Source: Phaeodactylum tricornutum CCAP 1055/1 (taxonomy: Eukaryota > Bacillariophyta > Bacillariophyceae > Surirellales > Neidiaceae). Taken from it: DNA of 64,000 nt. Below, one piece after another: positions 31,619-42,707 of the stretch. The stretch covers positions 512,230-576,229 of the forward strand of contig NC_011675.1 of NCBI RefSeq assembly GCF_000150955.2, read 5' to 3'. Each line of letters opens with the position of its first letter. The stretch's first letter is position 1. Both the position numbers and the translations under genes were made by a program. The notes beneath the pieces were generated by a model. The model made no database searches, was not told the DNA's origin, and worked only from the letters and a program-made list of their open reading frames with translations.

Positions 31619-32141
31619 TCTTACCAACTAATTGAGAAATAAACAGAAATTTTACAAGTTGATGGACATGGATTTCTTTCAGCAGAGCCTATCGATCGTC
31701 CAAAAGCTTTGGCTAGATTCGAATTTTCTTAATTCCAAAATGCCTGTGTGAGCGCAGCGAAAGAAGTTGTCGCGACGGCTACGAGCTTATCACTCTCTCC
31801 CGCAATACCGGTACGTTCCGAATATCTTCCGAAATCGTCTCCGTCACCTTGATCTCCTTTTCGGCCAAAACTCGTAGTCGGAGTGAACGCCAGACGCTTT
31901 CAACATTACGGTATTTCGATACACACACATCCAATCAGAGTGCTGGAACGAGGAACCTTTGTTATTTCATTTAAGAATAAAATGTCCATCTGAAAGCTCA
32001 GAGCATGTACTTCTTGGAAGCTCGTCGAACAGCGTGCGAGACAAGAGTGATGAGGCGACAAAATTGCGACGCTGTTCTTCTAAAATGTGGTGGTTACCTT
32101 GTCGATGTCTACTGCTTCACTTACTACCAACTTGATAAAAG
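31619..32141. other. Shared upstream region of the lipoyl and MFS genes
   Basis: 523 bp between divergent starts. No additional gene or repeat seen. Confidence 0.4.
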
Positions 32142-34051
32142 ATGAGTGAGGAACGCCTCAACCAGAAAACTATAGACGACATGGCCTCTGAAGTTGCACA
32201 CCTACACAGTACAAACACATCTCCACACAGTCCATCGATACACGCGGCTGGAACAGATCAGGGCGATCATGCCTATTTTGGCGTTGATCAGATAGCGTGC
32301 ATGGAACCGATTGGCTCAGAGTTCCGGCGAGAATCTTTTTTGACTGAGTTTTCCCAGTCTCGAGGTCCACCCCAAATTGTACTCTTGATTATTCTACTGG
32401 CTCTAGGATTTGGTTCGACTATCGGTGTGGTGGGTCTTTTTGAGATTTAGATTTAGGCCATTCCAACCTGCTGATTCTCACCGTACATCAATCATCACCC
32501 TTGCAGGTACCTGCAGTAATGACGGATCGATATGCGCGCCTTAATCATGACTATTCCGACCAAACCTACTGTGCTGACTATTCGATGAACGATAAGCCAA
32601 AGGCATGTTTGCTTGGGTCTGCCGATGCGCAGAATGCCGTTGCGTTTGAGCAACTTATTTCGAATATCTTTACTTTCTTTACAAGCTCACTGATAGGATC
32701 TCTTAGCGACGAATACGGCAGAAAAGGTTCGTGCGACCTAGATCTATGTTATTAAGTGGCCTTGCTTGAAAAGTTCTGATTCCTTCCATTATCATATGTA
32801 GGAATTCTGACGTTGGGAGTCCTCATGTCGACCATGTCTCCCCTTTGTCTGTTGCTCATACAGCTCCGGCCAGAAATGAGTCCCTTTTGGTACTACACCG
32901 TTGGCGCTGTTCAGGGGTTGATCAGTTGGATCACCATTGCACTTTCTGCACTTTCGGATGTCATGCCTCCCAAATGGCGAGCGCCAAGTTTTGGCTTACT
33001 GCTAGCAGGCTTTTCCTTGGGATTTGCCATGGCTCCCCAATTGGCCCTTATTCTTGGTCATTTTTATGTCACTGTCGTTTCTCTCTTCATGGTTCTGTCG
33101 GGATTGCTTATTGTGGTGTTTTTCTTCCCCGAAACTTTGCGCCCCGAAACGGCGCGCGAAGCCCGTCGTGTGCGTGAAGCGCAAGTGGAGGATCTTTCTG
33201 CATCAAAATTAGCACTATCAAATATTTTGAGGCCGATGAGGGAGCTGTCTATTCTAAATCGAAACCGCCTTTTCCGTTTGTTGTCGCTTTTGGCATTTTT
33301 TAGTGGTCTGGTAACCGCAGGAGACCGAACACTTCTTATTTACTACATTGAAGAACGTTTAGGCTTCGGCGACAAAGACATTGCGACCATGTTCATGATC
33401 ATGGGCGTTCTGGGTATATTTGTCCAGGGCGTCGTCTTGAAATTACTGAACGAGGCTATTGGAGAGCGAATGGTTGTCACATTATGCTTCTGCCTTGGAT
33501 CATTTCACAATTTGCTTTACGGCCTCGCCAAAGACAAAACCACTATCTTCCTTGCGGTTGCCATTTCTGCCTTCGGGGGGATGGCATTTCCGACAATTTC
33601 TGCGATCAAGGCCAACAATGTTGTAAGTCGATGAAGAACAAAATTGCTCTGCAGAATCTTTGGTGGAATCACTTACCTGATCACGTGAGTTGCACAGAAT
33701 GAGTCCGAGCAAGGCAGAATTCAAGGAGCACTTTTTTCACTCCAAGCACTCGCATCAGCCACTGGTCCCATGCTTCTTCGATTCATCTACCATCTCACAA
33801 AAGACGGTGCCTTTCTCGGTCCTGGTTCAATGTTTGTAGTGGCTTCGGGAATATACCTGATTGCGGTATATTGCGCTTACTCTCTGCCGGTCAGTTTAGT
33901 CGCAGTCCAAGAAGAACGAATCTCTACTTAGTCCATGATTCTCACCCATTGACGTGTCTCATTTCAGGATGAAGCAAACTCGCTGCGCAAAGAGAGGCCG
34001 TTTGCCGACGTTGATATGGACGAACCCTCTTCAAATATGCCTCTATTATAG
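32142..34051 (+). CDS. MFS transporter, TetA/MFSD14-like
   Basis: Five exons: 32142-32429, 32507-32726, 32802-33622, 33698-33889 and 33968-34051, giving about 534 aa. The first donor was set at GTGGGT by comparison with the decayed paralogue at 57132. The protein has about 12 hydrophobic helices. The MFS loop 2-3 signature is present as LIGSLSDEYGRKG, and PETLRPETAREAR lies in the long central loop. Other matching segments are FGLLLAGFSLGFAMAPQLAL and LIYYIEERLGFGDKDIATMF. The pattern resembles the tetracycline-resistance/hippocampus-abundant-transcript (MFSD14) group. The substrate cannot be told. The N-terminal about 80 residues are hydrophilic, and the protein ends in the acidic-dileucine-like tail SSNMPLL, which may sort it to endomembranes. 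Confidence 0.85.
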
Positions 34052-34322
34052 CTTCGTGGCGAGACTATATACTTTGAATTTCGTTCGTTAATTTTTAGAG
34101 GATTGCTCCCAGAAGAAGGTACTCAAGAAGGTTTAAAAGGTAATCGTCCAGAGTTTATCGGATCCTATCGAAGTCGTCAGTTCTGCAGCCAGAATGCCAT
34201 ATCTTGGAGCAAATACCCCTAAGCTGGTAAATGCTACCTCTATGCTATACCTTCGAGGAGAAACTTCATTTCTGTTATTTTGTATTGTTGCTATTTCCTT
34301 AAATTGAACAGATTGAATGTCC

Positions 34323-35539
34323 TCAAGAAAGGTCAGGTTTATTGTCCAACGTTTTATCGGATCCTATCAAAACCGCCAGTGCTGCAGCCGGATCGCAACA
34401 ACCCGGAACGATTCGCCCCTCGGCTGCTAGAGAATACGTTTGCGCTTGAAAAAAAGCCGCATTCAACATCGCGTTCTTGGCATCAGTGCAATCAGTATCG
34501 AACCCAGCATAGGGAGCAGTTGAAGGTAAAGGAACCGGATTGGTATACCCAGTTGAAGCACTCAGACTGGTAGTCAATCTCGTAGCTGAAGGACCAAAGT
34601 GATAAGACGGATCCAAAGCATATCTCTTAACCGGCACCATTGCATACGGGTCCATTTTGTCAGCATACAGCCGTCGCTTTGCGAGGGAGTGCTGTTTGGC
34701 TTCCAATTCCGTTTCCGCAACGTCATGGCCAAATGCTGGGTCGTCAGGAAGAGGGAAGTTTTTTGTAACTACGTAGAAGTTCGGCTCATTCTCCGGGTCA
34801 GCAATTAAGCGCCGAGCGTCCTTGGACTTCGGCATGTACTTACAAAGGTGAGGGAGACCACGCAACATAAACTCATGGTAGTAGCAGTTGCGATCGGAGC
34901 CTTGACTGATGTGCTTAAACCCATGATTTGACAGTTCCTGGTACGGGAAGACTTCATTAGCCATCTTACTTAAAAAAAGCATTCTAAATACATGTCATTC
35001 TACCAAACTCACCCTCAAAAAACTTGAGTAGCGCTTATGTCCAAAATACGTTTCACATATTTCTTTTTCAAAGGCGGCAGGCACGGCTGTGAACAAACGA
35101 ACAAGACTGAGCGATATCCATGGCTTTCTGACAGTGAACCACATAAGCACTTACTGACTCGAAAAGCGCGGCCGTGAGGCATCCAAGAAATGTAATTGTT
35201 GTACTCTTGTTGAGACAGTATATCGTGAACTTTTTCTGCAAAGCACATATCATCAATGCTAGGCGGTTTCTTAGATTCATTTCCTTCCACTGGAACGTTC
35301 GAAAAGTCACGGTAAGAATGATTTGTGAAGGTTCGAGGCTTTTTGACCACCTGGATTATAGTTGGTGGCACAGGAAAATGATGCTCAACCTTGGCACGAC
35401 GTCCACGCTTCTTTTCCGACGGTCGAGTCGTGGTCGGAGCTAGAGAAGATGAATGTCCAGCCGCATCACTATCCAATGTCAGCATTTTATTCTCGTTGAT
35501 GTTACGAAAGTTTGCGACTGTATCCTTTGTATGCGGCAT
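34323..35539 (-). CDS. HSF: Heat shock factor (HSF) family protein, tandem copy A
   Basis: Three exons, 35155-35539, 35013-35086 and 34323-34937, give 357 aa. The start is the ATG at 35539 (MPHTKDTVANF). The DNA-binding domain is split by two introns: SWMPHGRAFRV, then YFGHKRYSSFLR, then ELSNHGFKHISQG and NCYYHEFMLRGLPHLCKYM. A basic stretch (KKRGRRAKVEHHFP) precedes the domain. This is the winged-helix HSF fold with the recognition-helix pattern typical of diatom HSFs, including the conserved FPVPPTIIQVVKKPRTF lead. No long hydrophobic heptad region is evident, so it may differ from animal HSFs in oligomerisation. The C-terminus is Ala/Pro/Thr-rich. First of three same-strand HSF genes (A-C), which suggests tandem duplication. 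Confidence 0.85.
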
Positions 35540-36414
35540 GCTTCTTTTCAAGTCGTATGGAATCAATCAATTGCTATCACCAGTCGAAACAGATTGTTCA
35601 ACCTTGCAAACTGATTAATAATCTATCGGATTATCAAATTCACCATATTTTTTTGGAGGTCTTCGTGCCTCCATGTTCGTTTAGTGGAGGGATTTCGGCT
35701 TCTACATTTCTCTCTTATTTCTGGCGTGCGTCAGAAACTTTGACCCACAATTTTCTGTTCCTGATATATTATTCGATTTGCCTCTGATCTTGTACAGGTT
35801 TTCTGAAAACAATATCTGACGCATTTTATTTGAAAGAAAAAGTTCAACACACTGATTATAAAAAATCTTGTTCAAGTTTCGATGTTGTATCGATATTTGT
35901 CTTTTTTGCTTCAACTTGCGCAGAATAAAACAATCAAACAATTATGTTTTCAATATGTCCAACAGCATTATCTGAAAATCCATAAGATTTCCAGCTTGTG
36001 AAATCTCCATGGTAATTCACAGTCAACTGAAAGTAAGAGCTCAAGTTCCAACTCAAAAAAGAAGCACATGCTCTTCGCCTGTCGGTCCCAGGTACATTCC
36101 CTCGATCTTCTCAGAGAAGCCTTTCTCTATTTCGAAAACCTGAGGCTTATTCAACAGCGCCGGGCTATCATGGATGAAGTTCGACTTCCGTGTAAACGAC
36201 CCTTCGGGTCGGGATGGGTCTCCCTTCATCGCGACCATCTGAAAGCTCAAATCCGATGAAAACGATCACGCGCTTCCGCAAGCTTTGCGAGACTCCTTAT
36301 ACTATACGTGCATGTTCAATTCTTAGCGCCTGATATTTTACTGCTAAACATATCCCATGCGGTTGGTTGGACTGAAGGTCTTTCTTGCGTACAAGAGACG
36401 AAACACAAATCATT
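35540..36414. other. AT-rich intergenic region between HSF copies A and B
   Basis: 875 bp. It has an AT-rich part at about 35600-35960 and a TCACAGTCA copy at 36017-36025. Small frames at 36053-36259 do not resemble HSF or any other family I know. The promoter of copy A should lie here. Confidence 0.4.
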
Positions 36415-37626
36415 TTATGTAGTATTACGGAAGCCCAGCTCAGGATTATCTTGGCTCGCTGGCAAAGGATCCATTTGTTCGCCTTCCGCACGTGTCCCTA
36501 AGATTACTTTAAACGGTTCGGAAGTGCTTTGCGCAGGAATTGCTACATTTTGGTGTGCATGTACTTGGGCTGCGAGGGTCGCTTGAAAAAAAGCTGCCGC
36601 AAACATTGCGTTGCCGCCATCCATATCTGTGGGAAAGAAAGGAGCCATTGTTGGAAACGCACTCACCGTGGTACCGTGACATTGATATAAAAAGTCTTCT
36701 GAAGTCCATTTCGGCGCAGGCTGAACGGTCCATCCCACCGCAGATGCTGGCCCGGATGCGGGACAAAGGCATTCTTGTGCATCTACAAGAATAGGGGCTG
36801 TTGCATTTTTTTTTGATGCGTTCTCAGATGTTTCGCCCTTACCGAATTCAGGATCGTCTGGAAGAGGATACTTTTTGCTAATCTCATAAAAGTTGGGTTC
36901 GTTCTGGGGGTCAGCAATCAACCGACGTGCATCCTTGGGTGTAGGCATGTACTTGCAAAGGTGAGGAAGACCACGGAGCATAAACTCATGGTAATAGCAA
37001 TTTCGATCAGGACCTTGGGAGACATGCTTGAAATGGTGGTTGGAGAGCTGTCGCAAGAAGCTTGAGTATCGCTTGTGACCAAAGTATTTTTCGGAAATGT
37101 TTTTCTCGAACGCAACAGGGACGACTATCGAAGAGCGGGAGCAAACTGTTAGTACAATGAATAGAAATATCGCTGTCCCCATAGTTGCTGCCTACTTACT
37201 GACACGAAATGCGCGCCCGTGTGGTAACCACGAAACCCATTTTTGGAAAACTTCTTGACGAAGAATATCGTGCACCTTTTGAGGGAAAGACATGTCATCG
37301 ATATTGGTGGGCATCGCCGGCTCGTTTTGTATCGAGGGCACAAGGGAAAAATCACGATAGGAATGGTTCATGTGTGTTCGTGGCTTCTTAATGACCTGAA
37401 TAATGTGCGGCTGAACTGGAAAACAATCGTCCTCGTCGTTTCTCTTCTGTTTCAAGTTAGCCGCTCTCGTGGCACCCGGTATGCTTCGCTTCAGCACATG
37501 TTTCCCATCCTTCTCAGTTGCCATGCCCTCCTCATCTTTAGCATCGCCTGGCATGATCAGAGTGCTTTCCTTCTCCATATTCATTCCAGCAAGTGTAGCA
37601 ACAGCAACGTTTTCGGCCTTCTCCAT
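36415..37626 (-). CDS. HSF: Heat shock factor (HSF) family protein, tandem copy B
   Basis: Two exons, 37200-37626 and 36415-37124, give 378 aa from the ATG at 37626 (MEKAENVAVATL). The single intron sits at exactly the same position and phase as the first intron of copy A, after SWLPHGRAFRV. The second exon continues the DNA-binding domain without a break: VPVAFEKNISEKYFGHKRY, SSFLRQLSNHHFKHVSQG and NCYYHEFMLRGLPHLCKYM. The lead CFPVQPHIIQVIKKPRTHM also matches copy A. The C-terminal part is Pro/Ala/Thr-rich and low in charge, a possible activation region. Copies A and B are closer to each other than to copy C. Confidence 0.88.
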
Positions 37627-38406
37627 AGTTGAGTGCCACTTTTTTCCACAAAAATGTTCAAGTTAGCAGTAACCTTCCTCACTGTCAATAATTTGAGATT
37701 CATACACCGCTCCCACGCTACTGGCAGATTGAACACTTTTTCTTTCGTGGTGCCTCTGTAGACGTGGTGCTTCAGGAAAGCTGTGGGCAAAGTTTTCTGT
37801 TTCCTATCAATCTGTGACGATTCTGTTTCTTTATTTCATTTATTTTCTCACAAATTTCGGGATGGCTGGGTTACTCGGGCACGAGAAAGACATGAAATGA
37901 TTATATGGAGCAGTCACTCCGTCATCCTTGCTTCAGATAATAGTTCGTCATTCAGTCTTTGCAAACAATTCCAATTGACCAGACGAACAAGCGGTTCTGT
38001 TGACGTGGTAAGATCAACCCGAACAGGGTACCCGGAAAAACACGTCAGAAGACCCGGAACCTGTTCCGAGCTCTGAACGGACGAGGGCAATGTATGGGGC
38101 TGGTTATGATACCTACTTTTGTTTGTTTTGTGAGTGACTCTACCAAAGACGGTGATGTTAGTTCCAAGATGATAACACCCATACCATGAATCCGCGGAAA
38201 CATCTGAGCTGTTACGTAATGGTCCCTATTTTGAAAGTGTTTTCTGACTAGATGTAAACTCTTCCAGGCCATGAACATCAAGCAGAACATTGTTGGCTAC
38301 GAAGCATAACAACCAAAAATATGAAAGGGCTACAAAAGGAGTTCACTGTCAAACCTTACAGCCAATGTAAGTTCAACAGCCAAATCACGATTGCGGGAAG
38401 AATTCC
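37627..38406. other. Intergenic region between HSF copies B and C
   Basis: 780 bp with no recognised gene. It contains two copies of the variant nonamer TCACTGTCA, at 37679-37687 and 38343-38351. The promoter of copy B should lie here. Confidence 0.4.
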
Positions 38407-39506
38407 TTATCTATTTCCGCGTCCATTGTCTTGACTTTCCAATGCAGTAACTTGAGATGAAGTAGAATTGTCCGCTTGAGCCCTAACCCGAGAAAGGAGT
38501 TCATTCAATGCCAAAAAGGGATCATTGGTACTCATTAAGGTTGAACGCGGAATTGTATTCACAAGACTGGTTGACGTTGAGAATGGCCCGGCAAAATCAA
38601 TAAGGTTTGCAGGAAATTGTGGAGCCGTCACAATGCGAGCACTTGACAACGAGTCAGCAAGGTAAGTGCTTGTGGTGAGTGATTGTTGCGCAGCCACAGT
38701 TTTCTCTACAAGTACCTTTTCCAGTAGCCAAGCTTTATCTTCTGGTAGAGGAAAGATTTTGCTAATTGTGTAAAAGTCCGGCTCGCTTTCGGGATGAGGT
38801 AATTCACGCCGTGAATCTCTCACTGGAGGCATATACTTTGTCAAATGGGGCATCCCCTGTAGCATGCACTGAAGAAAGGCACGGACCAGTCTCAGTAGGC
38901 AAAAAAAACATATAAAAATTTGCAGCATACAAGCTCAGTTTAGGCTTACCTCATGGTAGTAGCTGTTGCGATCTCGTCCCGATAAGATGTGCTTGAATCC
39001 ATAATTTGAGAGCTGACGCAGAAAGCTAGAGAAGCGATTGTGTCCAAAATATTTTTCCAATACCTTGGTTTGTTCCAAGCTCTTGGGAACATAAATTTTT
39101 TGAAAGCTCGCCCGTGGGGGAGCCAGCTGATGCATTCTTGAAACTCTTTCTTTGATAAAATATCGTGCAATTTGCGAGAGAAGCTCATCTCCTCAATTGC
39201 CTCCACATCCTTGTAATCCATTTCCGGCGGAACTGATGAGAAATCGCAATAGCTGTGATTGACGTAGGCTTTTGCCTTTTTACAGATCTGAATAATTTGT
39301 GGCTCAACAGGAAACCTGTGCTCGACCTTCTTGATTCTCTTTCTACCTCGTTTATCAGCGGCTTTCGAGTCGACAGCTCCAGCTTTCCTTTCGTCCGCTA
39401 TCTCGAAATTGCGCTTCGGGTTGGGGGGATCTCTATGTCCCTCTGCTGCGCTATTTTGATTGTTTAAAGCGGCGAGTGCAGCAGCAACGAGGTCTTCATA
39501 TTTCAT
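38407..39506 (-). CDS. HSF: Heat shock factor (HSF) family protein, tandem copy C, apparent frameshift in the DNA-binding domain
   Basis: ATG at 39506 (MKYEDLVAAALAALN). The first exon runs to 38950 and the second is 38407-38868; the donor GTAAGC lies after NSYYHE, and CMLQGMPHLTKYM follows. The frame from the start encodes the first half of the DNA-binding domain (HRFPVEPQIIQICKKAKAY, ECISWLPHGRAF). The rest (KIYVPKSLEQTKVLEKYFG, FSSFLRQLSNYGFKHILSG) is in the next frame. The change of frame falls at a run of six T (six A on the coding strand) at 39096-39101, where one more base would keep the frame. It lacks the intron that copies A and B have at this point. Either the assembly lost one base or this copy is disabled. 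Confidence 0.7.
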
Positions 39507-39958
39507 TATTCTCAGCTTTGGTTCTGTTCATCGTTGTGATTGAAACGCTGTGCATAGCTCTCGCAGCTAACAAGTCCACGAGTTTCCTTGCGCTTCGGAG
39601 TAGGATGATAGATGATGGCCTTGTTTGGACCGACGCAACTGTAATGTTAGGCCGATCCAAAGTACTTCAAAAGTTGTCTGTGCTTCAACTGTCCGCTTTC
39701 CCAATCAAAAGCAAATCGAAAAAGTGCGCGCCTTCCAAAGTTGGCACCACTATTCGTAGTATATATTTTTACCGTGCCAGCCTCCAGTCCAACGACTATG
39801 ACGCGTAACATTGCTTATAGACGACCAGCGACAACAAGAGCAAATCTAACACCACAGCCCACTTTTTCGGGGCTCCATTTTCTTGCAAGATATATATACA
39901 AAGACCTCAATCGTTCCCTTTTTTGTCTTATCTTTAACTTGACACAAACCGGCGAAGA
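39507..39958. other. Shared upstream region of HSF copy C and the RFC gene
   Basis: 452 bp between divergent starts. A TATA-like run (GATATATATAC at about 39889-39899) lies about 65 bp upstream of the RFC start and could be its TATA box. No gene seen. Confidence 0.45.
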
Positions 39959-41069
39959 ATGGGGTCCGACATCGTGTTAGTTCCAATGGATATTGATTCA
40001 CAAAAACCTTCCGGTCGCGCCGACGAACTGCAGTTGCCATGGGTCGAAAAGTATCGTCCCCAGCGACTCGAAGATCTCGTCTCGCAAGACGACATTGTTT
40101 CTAGTATCACCAATCTTATCGACTCCGAAAACCTACCGCACCTGTTGCTGTATGGACCTCCAGGTACCGGAAAAACGTCAACTATAGTAGCGGCAGCAAA
40201 GAGGATGTACGGCAGCTCTTCAGCATATTCAAGCATGACCCTGGAACTAAACGCCAGTGATGCGAGAGGAATTGATGTAAGTTGCTTGTTTATCGTGTTC
40301 TTTTTAATCGGCGGTTTCTAAAGCTTTTGTCTCCTCTCTTCAGGTCGTCCGCAACGAGATCAAAGAGTTTGCTGGCACGAAACAGCTATTCAACAAGGGA
40401 ATAAAGTTAATCATTCTGGACGAAGCCGATGCCATGACAAGCGACGCCCAGTTTGCGCTGCGTCGCATCATTGAAAAATACACCAAGAATGCTCGCTTTT
40501 GTTTGGTATGCAATTACGTTTCCAAAATCATTCCAGCGTTGCAGTCTCGTTGCACACGATTCCGGTTTGCCCCACTTTCTCGTGACCAAATTGAAGGCCG
40601 ACTGACGGAAGTGGCTGAGGCAGAAAAATGCAAGACAACGCAGGATGGCATTGACGCAATTTTACGATTATCCGGAGGGGACATGCGCCGGGTATTAAAC
40701 TTGTTGCAGTCGACGGCCATGTCGGCCGAAGTTGTCGACGAAACTTCCGTCTACTTGACTTCCGGTGCTCCACTTCCTGCAGATATGGATCAGATTCTAG
40801 ACTGGCTTATGAATCATAATTTCCAAACAGCCTGTGAGCAGATTACCGCAATGTGCACCATGAAAGGGTACGCATTAGCGGATGTTTTGGCAGAGCTTAC
40901 TTCAAAGATTATGTGTCTCGAAAACTTGGACTCGGTACCTTTGGGCATGTTGCTGGATGGCATGAGCAACGTAGAGCATCGTCTAGCTTTCGGACCAGAC
41001 GAAAAGATTCAAATCGCATCATTGGTGGGGGTTTTTGTTCGGACTCGTGAAGCGATCTCGGTAAGCTGA
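39959..41069 (+). CDS. RFC5: Replication factor C small subunit (human RFC5 / yeast Rfc3 type)
   Basis: Two exons, 39959-40276 and 40344-41069, with a 67-nt phase-0 intron, give 347 aa, the usual length. AAA+ motifs are complete: LPWVEKYRP (box II), LLLYGPPGTGKTST (Walker A), ELNASDARGID, IILDEADAMT (Walker B), the SRC motif ALQSRCTRFRFAPL, and sensor 2 LSGGDMRRVLNLLQS. Features such as DEADAMTSDAQFALRRIIEK and FCLVCNYVSKIIPALQ match the human RFC5/yeast Rfc3 subunit rather than RFC2 or RFC4. RFC loads the PCNA clamp on DNA. The last residues TREAISVS align with the family end, so the GTAAGC there is probably not a splice site. Confidence 0.93.
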
Positions 41070-41597
41070 GATGCTTGATCTAGTTGATTATCGTACAAAG
41101 GTTTCAAAGTCGTAGAAGTTGGTATCGGCAAGACAGTCTTACCTTAGCGGGTAAGCCACGATCAACTTCTGATAGCGCAATCTTTTGCCTGCAGCTGGGG
41201 CAAGTTTTCTATAGCTGGATTCACATGTCTTGCGTTTGAGGAAAGGATTAGCTTTGCTTGTATTTCTAGTTGTTGTAGGCGTAGCAATATGGGGTCTACG
41301 GCTATCGGATGAGAAAAACCAAGATTGAGTGTACATCGTAAAACGTGCATGTGAGACGTTTGACCCTTTGGACTGGTTTGAACGCAACCCGGTTATACCG
41401 ACTCGCGCGCTTTTTTATGACTTACTGTTATTTGGCGAAATCTACTATATCGGTGCCATCAACGGAACGTTTGCCTTCTGTCGTGCGAATCCGCGGTAGT
41501 GTTCACTGTCAGACCACCACTATCTGCATGCCGCTGGTAGTAGAATTGCGTATCGCAGCAGACACCCAAAACAGCAGCCATCACTTCACTTCACACC
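41070..41597. other. Intergenic region upstream of the CRAL-TRIO gene
   Basis: 528 bp with no recognised gene; a variant nonamer TCACTGTCA lies at 41503-41511, about 90 bp before the next ATG. Confidence 0.45.
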
Positions 41598-42620
41598 ATG
41601 GTGACCCTTGAGGGAATCCGCCTGGGTTGGGAATGGCTGCAATGGCTAGACTACACGCATATTCTGGGACTCATGGTCTTCATTTGGTGTTGGAAGGTCA
41701 CTCCCTCGTCACAATCTGCGATTGAAAGAAGATATCGTCGACGGAGGAATCAAATCCCGAACGACGCGTTTCTTCGCCCGGGTAGGGTGTCCGAGGAAAA
41801 TGCCGGACCCGAAGATGAAGTCGAGGCAGCTTTGGCCAAAGAAACGTTACTGGCAAAGGCGATGCCTGCATCTACTCTAGAAGAACGTCGTCGCTTCCTG
41901 TCGGCGAAGAAGGGGTCGATGAAACACGCTACCAACAGTCTTGCGAAGTATCTTGAATGGCGAGCGGAGCACCAACTTTCCAAGGAAGCGATCACCACGT
42001 TTCTTGTATCGGAAGATATTGACTTGCAAGACTGGAATATTGCTGCGGCTTCAGCGATCAAGAGACTGGGTGAAAACCCATCAGCCGTGCTTCCACAAAT
42101 CGCTCGAATGCATCATATGCATGCAAAGCCTGTTTGCGATCGTACTGGAAAGCGACTGGTGCACATTCTTCCTGGTCGAATGGACGAAGGTGTTGCTAGT
42201 CTGACTGCTTATGCTTTGGCTGTGGCACTTTATATTGATCGCAAGTTGGATCGGAATTCATCGGAGCTTGTTTGTGTACTTATTGATGCTCGTGGAGGGG
42301 AAGGTTGGCGCAACTTGAATGCGGTGCAGCTCATGCCCTTTATTAAGCACACAAGCAAGCTCCTTTTGGAGTTGTTTCCCGAACGACTGTCCAAGGCACT
42401 GGTGTATCCTGTTCCGCCAGCTCTGGCCTGGGTTTGGAAAATCGTGCGACGATGCATCGATCCGTTAACGCGAGACAAGATATGTCTGTTGACAGGTCCG
42501 GCAACGATTGCATCGTTGCCTCCGGTCAAGCAGATGGAGGCTCACCTGGAGCCTGACACTGTGGAATTCCTTGAACAGGAACGTGTCGCGGCTTTCTTGC
42601 CAACTCCTGCACCGTTGTAA
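41598..42620 (+). CDS. CRAL-TRIO (Sec14-like) lipid-binding protein
   Basis: Single exon, 340 aa. Residues about 5-35 (WEWLQWLDYTHILGLMVFIW) form a hydrophobic N-terminal segment, possibly a membrane anchor. A CRAL-TRIO N-terminal helical part follows: RRRFLSAKKGSMKHATNSL, AKYLEWRAEHQL. The lipid-binding domain begins near RTGKRLVHILPGRMDE and continues through VCVLIDARGGEGWRNLNA, LLLELFPERLSKALVYPVP and WVWKIVRRCIDPLTRDKI, ending with the family's characteristic L-x-PDT-x-EFLEQER-like tail. Sec14-type proteins bind and exchange phosphoinositides or other lipids between membranes. The ligand cannot be predicted. It converges on the BMT5-like gene with 87 bp between the stop codons. Confidence 0.85.
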   Translation: MVTLEGIRLGWEWLQWLDYTHILGLMVFIWCWKVTPSSQSAIERRYRRRRNQIPNDAFLRPGRVSEENAGPEDEVEAALAKETLLAKAMPASTLEERRRFLSAKKGSMKHATNSLAKYLEWRAEHQLSKEAITTFLVSEDIDLQDWNIAAASAIKRLGENPSAVLPQIARMHHMHAKPVCDRTGKRLVHILPGRMDEGVASLTAYALAVALYIDRKLDRNSSELVCVLIDARGGEGWRNLNAVQLMPFIKHTSKLLLELFPERLSKALVYPVPPALAWVWKIVRRCIDPLTRDKICLLTGPATIASLPPVKQMEAHLEPDTVEFLEQERVAAFLPTPAPL

Positions 42621-42707
42621 TTTCGGAACAACCCACTTTTGTCATTTTCTTTCTTGACTACATGCTCCTGTAGAGCTATTTGAAAACGGGTGTATACGTT
42701 AATGCTA

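Noticed and set aside
36053-36259. Small frames on both strands between HSF copies A and B as possible HSF remnant
   Set aside because: No similarity to any part of the HSF proteins could be seen.
41055-41069. Possible splice donor (GTAAGC) at the end of the RFC gene
   Set aside because: The protein already ends where the family ends, and no further conserved sequence follows.
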